Part shown: one piece after another, positions 7,658-10,363 of the stretch
How positions within the stretch are numbered: position 1 is the stretch's first letter
Layout of the letters: each line of letters starts with the position of its first letter
The notes under the pieces: model-generated
Seen by the model: the letters and a program-made list of their open reading frames with translations, nothing else
What the model was told of the DNA's origin: nothing
The model's database searches: none
Made by a program: the position numbers and the translations under genes
Source: an uncultured bacterium
GTDB taxonomy: Bacteria; Cloacimonadota; Cloacimonadia; Cloacimonadales; Cloacimonadaceae
NCBI GenBank assembly: GCA_937924555.1
Contig: CALDSN010000124.1
Location: 1-10,363, forward strand
Reading direction: 5' to 3'
Length of the DNA: 10,363 bases

Positions 7658-8104
7658 CTACATCTCCCTATCCAGATGCGCATAATCGTACACCTCAGGT
7701 AGTAAACCCGCTTCCACAGCCCTTTTTACGCTGATGCAGGGCAGCTCACGCGCATAGATTTCCTCACGGGTAAGGCTAAGCAGGTTAATAGTATTGTCCC
7801 GCCGTGCCATTTCCCGCATCAGCTTTAAATACATGTTCACCCATGAGCGCACATATTTGCCTTCGTTCTCCCGCAGGGTGTTATAGCGGCTTAAGTAGGT
7901 GCGCATATCGTTTTTGTAGCCTTCGGATGGCTGTAATCCATGTAGATTGGTGGTTGTGTTACCCAATTTGTGGTTATTCTCCGTGAGGGTGGGGTACACA
8001 TACTTGCGCACCAACACCAGCCCTTCCCGCCGATAGTGACAGAACACCACCTCATCCAATTTGCCGGAATATGCTCCGACTCCATTGCCAAACCTTGCTC
8101 GCAT
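7658..8104 (-). CDS. hypothetical protein, 148 residues, member of a locally duplicated family
   Basis: I do not recognise the family. The product is small, charged and probably soluble: no signal peptide or membrane segment, rich in Arg, Tyr and Glu, with a predicted-helical middle (YLSRYNTLRENEGKYVRSW and following) and a C-terminus LLPEVYDYAHLDREM. Two ATGs are adjacent; AGGAGG (8116-8111) is six bases from the second (8104) but only three from the first (8107), so the second is chosen, and adding the first gives 149 residues. A broken relative of the C-terminal part lies at 6878-7041, showing that the family has been duplicated or recombined here. It is alone on its transcript: no gene follows for more than 700 bases. 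The strong ribosome site, open frame and the existence of a homologous fragment argue that it is a real gene. Confidence 0.7.
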   Translation of the reverse strand: MRARFGNGVGAYSGKLDEVVFCHYRREGLVLVRKYVYPTLTENNHKLGNTTTNLHGLQPSEGYKNDMRTYLSRYNTLRENEGKYVRSWVNMYLKLMREMARRDNTINLLSLTREEIYARELPCISVKRAVEAGLLPEVYDYAHLDREM

Positions 8105-8258
8105 CATAAACCTCCTGTGTTTATCTTGTTTTGTTTCTATCCATCTCGCTTTGCTGCCATGCTATGCACGCTCTGCCGCACCTTATCTGCTACTGCAGGG
8201 CATCATGTTTTTCTCTGTTAAGCCCAGAAAAATCACTTTTGGAGCAATTTAAGATCCA

Positions 8259-8287
8259 TCTATAACATAATGTGTTATCCATGAAAA
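8259..8287 (-). promoter_or_regulatory. weak candidate promoter with internal dyad for the 148-residue gene
   Basis: On the minus strand TTTTCA (8287-8282) and TATAGA (8264-8259) are spaced by exactly 17 bases. Between and overlapping them is a perfect ATAACA-TAATG-TGTTAT dyad (8262-8278), well placed for a repressor that blocks RNA polymerase. Each hexamer matches consensus at only four of six positions, and the leader to the gene would be about 150 bases, so this is tentative. Confidence 0.3.
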
Positions 8288-8303
8288 ACCCAATAATAAT
8301 TCT

Positions 8304-8349
8304 CTAATCCCATTAGGGAATGATTAGGGAAAGACTAATGGATGATTAG
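8304..8349. repeat. cluster of five ATTAG/CTAAT motifs
   Basis: ATTAG or its complement CTAAT begins at 8304, 8312, 8323, 8335 and 8345. Two are within an 11-bp tandem (ATTAGGGAA at 8312 and 8323), and CCATTAG/CTAATGG (8310-8316, 8335-8341) forms a dyad. The later steps (11, 12, 10) are close to one helical turn, as in arrays of binding sites for a regulator contacting one DNA face. No regulator gene is present in the window. Confidence 0.45.
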
Positions 8350-8487
8350 ACAACATATTCGGGGAGGTGAAGTGTGAAAACGAGTGAAAATTCTGAGATG
8401 AATATTATTTATGAGATAGAGCAAAATGGATAAACAAGCATACAGATATGTAGTATATGAAAATGATGCAGTTACTTAAGCAGGTTG

Positions 8488-9567
8488 TTAGGATAGCACA
8501 TCTTTCTGAACATATTGAGAGTACATCAGTTTTGCCACGGCAAGATAGCTTAGTTTGAAACGAACAACATCACCGGTTTTGTAATTATGGCTATTCTCGC
8601 CAAGATCATATACGCTTAGATCAGAGCTATTGCCAAAAAAGGAGATACTTTCATCTTCCGGAATCAGATATTCAGCATCCACGTCCAAGATGCCAAAATC
8701 TAACACTGCCTTGAAGCTGGAACCTAAATCCTCGGATGGTATGCTGCTGTGACCAATAGCAGCTTCGCTTAAAACACCATCCGGTAAGCTATGTTTACGG
8801 TATAGCTCAACAATAGTTGCTTCAAAGGTGAAAGCACCGGTATTCAAGTTTAAAAATTGCTGATTGGTTAGGGGAGTAGTTCCCAAAAATACAGCCTCAC
8901 CAATGCGGAAATGATTGACGCCGGAAGGTACTTTGTCTTTTTCCAAAAGAGGTAAGGTAATGGAGCTGGCTCCTGAAATCAGGGATAAATTGTGACCAAA
9001 CTTTGCTTCCAATAATTGCTCGTACAAAACCAACTGAATCAGCTTATCGTAGGTAGGCTTGATACCGGTCATGCATCCAAGATTGGTGCCAATGCCAATA
9101 ACTTCAATATTCTTAAGCCGGAAAACCAATCTATAAAAAGGTATTAATCCCTCGCGTTTGATACCTTCACGAAGTTCACCCATTTCGATCATGATGATTA
9201 TCTTGTGTATCTTAGCCTGCTTTTCCGCAGCACTGTTAAGAGCTTTGATTGTGGCGATGGAAGTGTTTAGAGAATAATCAGCATACTTAACGATCAGGGA
9301 AGCGTTTTTAAGATTGGGAGGCTTGATGAACATAGTGGTAACATGGGGATTAATCTCTTTGATAAGCTTAAGATTTGAGACTTGTGTAACAGCTACAGAA
9401 TGTAACTCGGAAATGACCGGATGGGACAGAATTTCGGAGAGCACCTTTTTATCATTACCCAATACTTTTACCACCAGACTCCAAATCTTACCTCTATCTA
9501 ACATATAACTGTTGATGATCTTGATGTTTTCCAAGATACGATCTGTATGAATCTTTAATCGTGCCAT
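8488..9567 (-). CDS. PLP-dependent racemase of the alanine/ornithine racemase family (ornithine racemase-like)
   Basis: A 359-residue fold-type III PLP enzyme. The start MARLKIHTDRILENIKII is the first strand and helix of the alanine racemase N-terminal barrel. Lys34 in LVVKVLGND is the expected PLP Schiff-base lysine. MIEMGELREGI (126-136), GIGTNLGCMTGIKPT (158-172), ISGASSITLPLL (197-208) and GVNHFRIGEAVFLG (216-229) follow the pattern of clostridial ornithine racemase (Orr), which feeds D-ornithine into oxidative ornithine fermentation. The phosphate-binding loop reads SGASSIT where I expect SGGNSSS, so substrate may differ. ATG directly abuts the TAA of the GNAT gene, and AAGGA inside that gene lies seven bases ahead, so translation is coupled. 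Family is firm; ornithine specificity is inferred. Confidence 0.85.
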   Translation of the reverse strand: MARLKIHTDRILENIKIINSYMLDRGKIWSLVVKVLGNDKKVLSEILSHPVISELHSVAVTQVSNLKLIKEINPHVTTMFIKPPNLKNASLIVKYADYSLNTSIATIKALNSAAEKQAKIHKIIIMIEMGELREGIKREGLIPFYRLVFRLKNIEVIGIGTNLGCMTGIKPTYDKLIQLVLYEQLLEAKFGHNLSLISGASSITLPLLEKDKVPSGVNHFRIGEAVFLGTTPLTNQQFLNLNTGAFTFEATIVELYRKHSLPDGVLSEAAIGHSSIPSEDLGSSFKAVLDFGILDVDAEYLIPEDESISFFGNSSDLSVYDLGENSHNYKTGDVVRFKLSYLAVAKLMYSQYVQKDVLS

Positions 9568-10017
9568 TTAGCTGTCCTTATGCCAGCGCATTTCGGCGTA
9601 CTTTGAGGTGAAGCCGACTCTTTCGTAAAGTCGTTTGGCGGGATTATCATATTCAACGTGCAAAGCAATATCTCCATTACAAATGCTAAAAGCTTCGCGA
9701 AGCAATTTCTCACCAAGTCCCATACCACGCATATCAGATTTAACCGCAATATATACGAGGATGTTTTCGGGAATGTACTTCGTCATCCCTGTTTTGTTTA
9801 TTACTACAGCTCCAACGATCGCATCTTGATCCATCATTAGTATAACAAATCCACCTTTTCCCAAATCATCTGAAAAACAATAGTCCATAGCCAGACTAAT
9901 CGCTTCTTTGGTATCCCGGAAACGATCAAGATTATCGAATAGAAAATTTACAACTTGGGACTTTGTCACATAACTGGGAAAGTCAGCTTGTCGTTTAATT
10001 ACAATGGTAGTAAGCAC
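9568..10017 (-). CDS. GNAT family N-acetyltransferase
   Basis: A 149-residue protein with the GNAT fold signatures. Motif A is YIAVKSDMRGMGLGEKLLREA, with the R-G-M-G-L-G acetyl-CoA pyrophosphate loop at residues 97-102; motif B is NPAKRLYERVGF (125-136). It would transfer an acetyl group from acetyl-CoA to an amine, but GNAT substrates cannot be read from sequence. It is the first gene of an operon with the racemase-like enzyme, whose ATG touches its stop codon; a small-molecule target such as an amino acid is therefore plausible. Start is GTG (10017-10015), backed by AAGGAGG five bases upstream and a promoter at the right distance. The N-terminal 50 residues are less typical and probably form the substrate-binding helices. 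Confidence 0.88.
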   Translation of the reverse strand: MLTTIVIKRQADFPSYVTKSQVVNFLFDNLDRFRDTKEAISLAMDYCFSDDLGKGGFVILMMDQDAIVGAVVINKTGMTKYIPENILVYIAVKSDMRGMGLGEKLLREAFSICNGDIALHVEYDNPAKRLYERVGFTSKYAEMRWHKDS

Positions 10018-10022
10018 CTTGT

Positions 10023-10029
10023 CCTCCTT
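10023..10029 (-). promoter_or_regulatory. strong ribosome binding site before a GTG start
   Basis: AAGGAGG on the minus strand is five bases from the GTG at 10017. There is no in-frame ATG nearby upstream, so this site decides the unusual start codon of the GNAT gene. Confidence 0.8.
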
Positions 10030-10072
10030 GATAGATTATGGTTGAAAATTGTATGAACCTAGTCATATTTAC

Positions 10073-10101
10073 ATGATAACCCGTTTTTTGGATTATGTCA
10101 A
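10073..10101 (-). promoter_or_regulatory. sigma70-type promoter of the GNAT-racemase operon
   Basis: On the minus strand TTGACA (10101-10096, six of six) and TATCAT (10078-10073, five of six) are separated by exactly 17 bases. Transcription would start near 10066, giving a leader of about 50 bases to the GTG at 10017. It is the best promoter in the window. Confidence 0.8.
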
Positions 10102-10119
10102 GTGATTATGAATAATCAC
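10102..10119. promoter_or_regulatory. perfect 18-bp palindrome, candidate operator
   Basis: GTGATTAT-GA-ATAATCAC has two perfect 8-base arms. It directly abuts the upstream edge of the -35 box of the GNAT-racemase promoter, the usual location for an activator or an overlapping repressor. The spacing fits neither CRP (GTGA-N8-TCAC expected, N10 here) nor FNR (half-sites four apart, eight here). Confidence 0.55.
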
Positions 10120-10243
10120 ATTAGCAAGTGTATCAAACATTGGGTAAGATGATGTTGTTAGCAGATACATATAAAGTATGGTTCCAAGACGTGGCAACTT
10201 ATAACATTAACCAAGTGTACAACTGCAGCTATACATAAATGGG

Positions 10244-10285
10244 AAAAAAAAGCGCAGCATCTCATACAGTAGAGGATACTGCGCT
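10244..10285 (-). terminator. rho-independent terminator of an unseen minus-strand gene
   Basis: AGCGCAG (10251-10257) pairs with CTGCGCT (10279-10285) over 7 bp, with a partly paired 21-base interior. Eight A on the plus strand (10244-10251) supply a U-tract on the minus strand. The gene it ends lies to the right. A minus-strand TAA at 10309-10307, preceded by codons Met-Lys, is a plausible end of that gene, but only three codons precede the adapter and this cannot be tested. Confidence 0.75.
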
Positions 10286-10317
10286 CTAGAGAGAAGTGGA
10301 TGGGGGTTATTTCATCA

Positions 10318-10363
10318 AGATCGGAAGAGCGTCGTGTAGGGAAAGAGTGTAGATCTCGGTGGT
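10318..10363 (+). other. Illumina TruSeq adapter read-through (not genomic)
   Basis: From 10318 to the end the sequence begins AGATCGGAAGAGC and continues with GTCGTGTAGGGAAAGAGTG, the reverse complement of the Illumina universal adapter, all 46 bases in register. The assembly's contig end therefore includes untrimmed adapter; true sequence stops at or just before 10318. Confidence 0.97.

Larger units (their letters stand above)
8108..8487. other. intergenic region with regulatory-looking repeats
   Basis: This 380-base gap separates the stop of the racemase gene from the start of the 148-residue gene (both minus strand). It contains a dyad within a weak promoter (8259-8287) and a cluster of ATTAG/CTAAT motifs (8304-8349). 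After these come two tiny plus-strand frames (8374-8433, with GGGGAGG ahead of a GTG, and 8426-8479) that overlap by eight bases. These are 19 and 17 codons and match nothing I know, so they are not called as genes. No clear terminator follows the racemase stop. Confidence 0.45.

Noticed and set aside
10106..10123. ArgR box overlapping the palindrome
   Set aside because: Only one half (TATGAATAAT) resembles the ARG box; the other half does not match, so the simple palindrome explains the sequence better.
1..10363. tRNA, rRNA, riboswitch or transposase genes
   Set aside because: None could be recognised on either strand; the intergenic structures seen do not match a known RNA family by eye.

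Overview
The window is a bacterial contig end. Its last 46 bases (10318-10363) are Illumina TruSeq adapter, not genome. The housekeeping genes fit an anaerobic, amino-acid-using bacterium. The gene content and style (sarcosine-oxidase-alpha-like fused oxidoreductase, ornithine-racemase-like enzyme, class I/II aminotransferase) remind me of Cloacimonadota or a similar fermentative lineage. That placement is an impression from protein sequence, not a search result.

Left part, all on the minus strand. Positions 1-145 hold the N-terminus of a PLP-dependent aminotransferase that runs off the contig. A rho-independent terminator (400-433) closes a two-gene operon: a 692-residue multi-cofactor flavoprotein (1607-3685) followed, with an ATGA overlap, by a 384-residue DAO-family flavoprotein (456-1610). 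Together they look like the alpha and beta subunits of an amino- or imino-acid dehydrogenase of the sarcosine oxidase / hydrogen cyanide synthase / dye-linked proline dehydrogenase type.

Middle part. Transcribed divergently is a single, AT-rich, 925-codon gene (3968-6745) with a clear NACHT NTPase core. It is the best candidate for an uncharacterised system: a stand-alone bacterial NLR-like (bNACHT/STAND) protein, plausibly anti-phage, with N- and C-terminal regions I cannot assign. Behind it lies about 0.9 kb of decayed, repeat-rich DNA. It contains a broken partial copy of a small gene (6878-7041), a nested inverted duplication of a roughly 95-bp repeat (7047-7324), and a 184-bp element with 32-bp terminal inverted repeats (7410-7593). 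The intact relative of the broken gene follows (7658-8104, unknown function). This is the make-up of an accessory, recombining locus.

Right part, minus strand. A GNAT acetyltransferase (9568-10017) and an ornithine/alanine-racemase-family PLP enzyme (8488-9567) form a tight operon. It has a strong sigma70-type promoter (10073-10101) and a perfect 18-bp palindrome abutting the -35 box. A terminator (10244-10285) ends an unseen minus-strand gene further right. The dehydrogenase pair, aminotransferase and racemase are all compatible with amino-acid catabolism, possibly ornithine/proline, but substrates cannot be read from the sequence.
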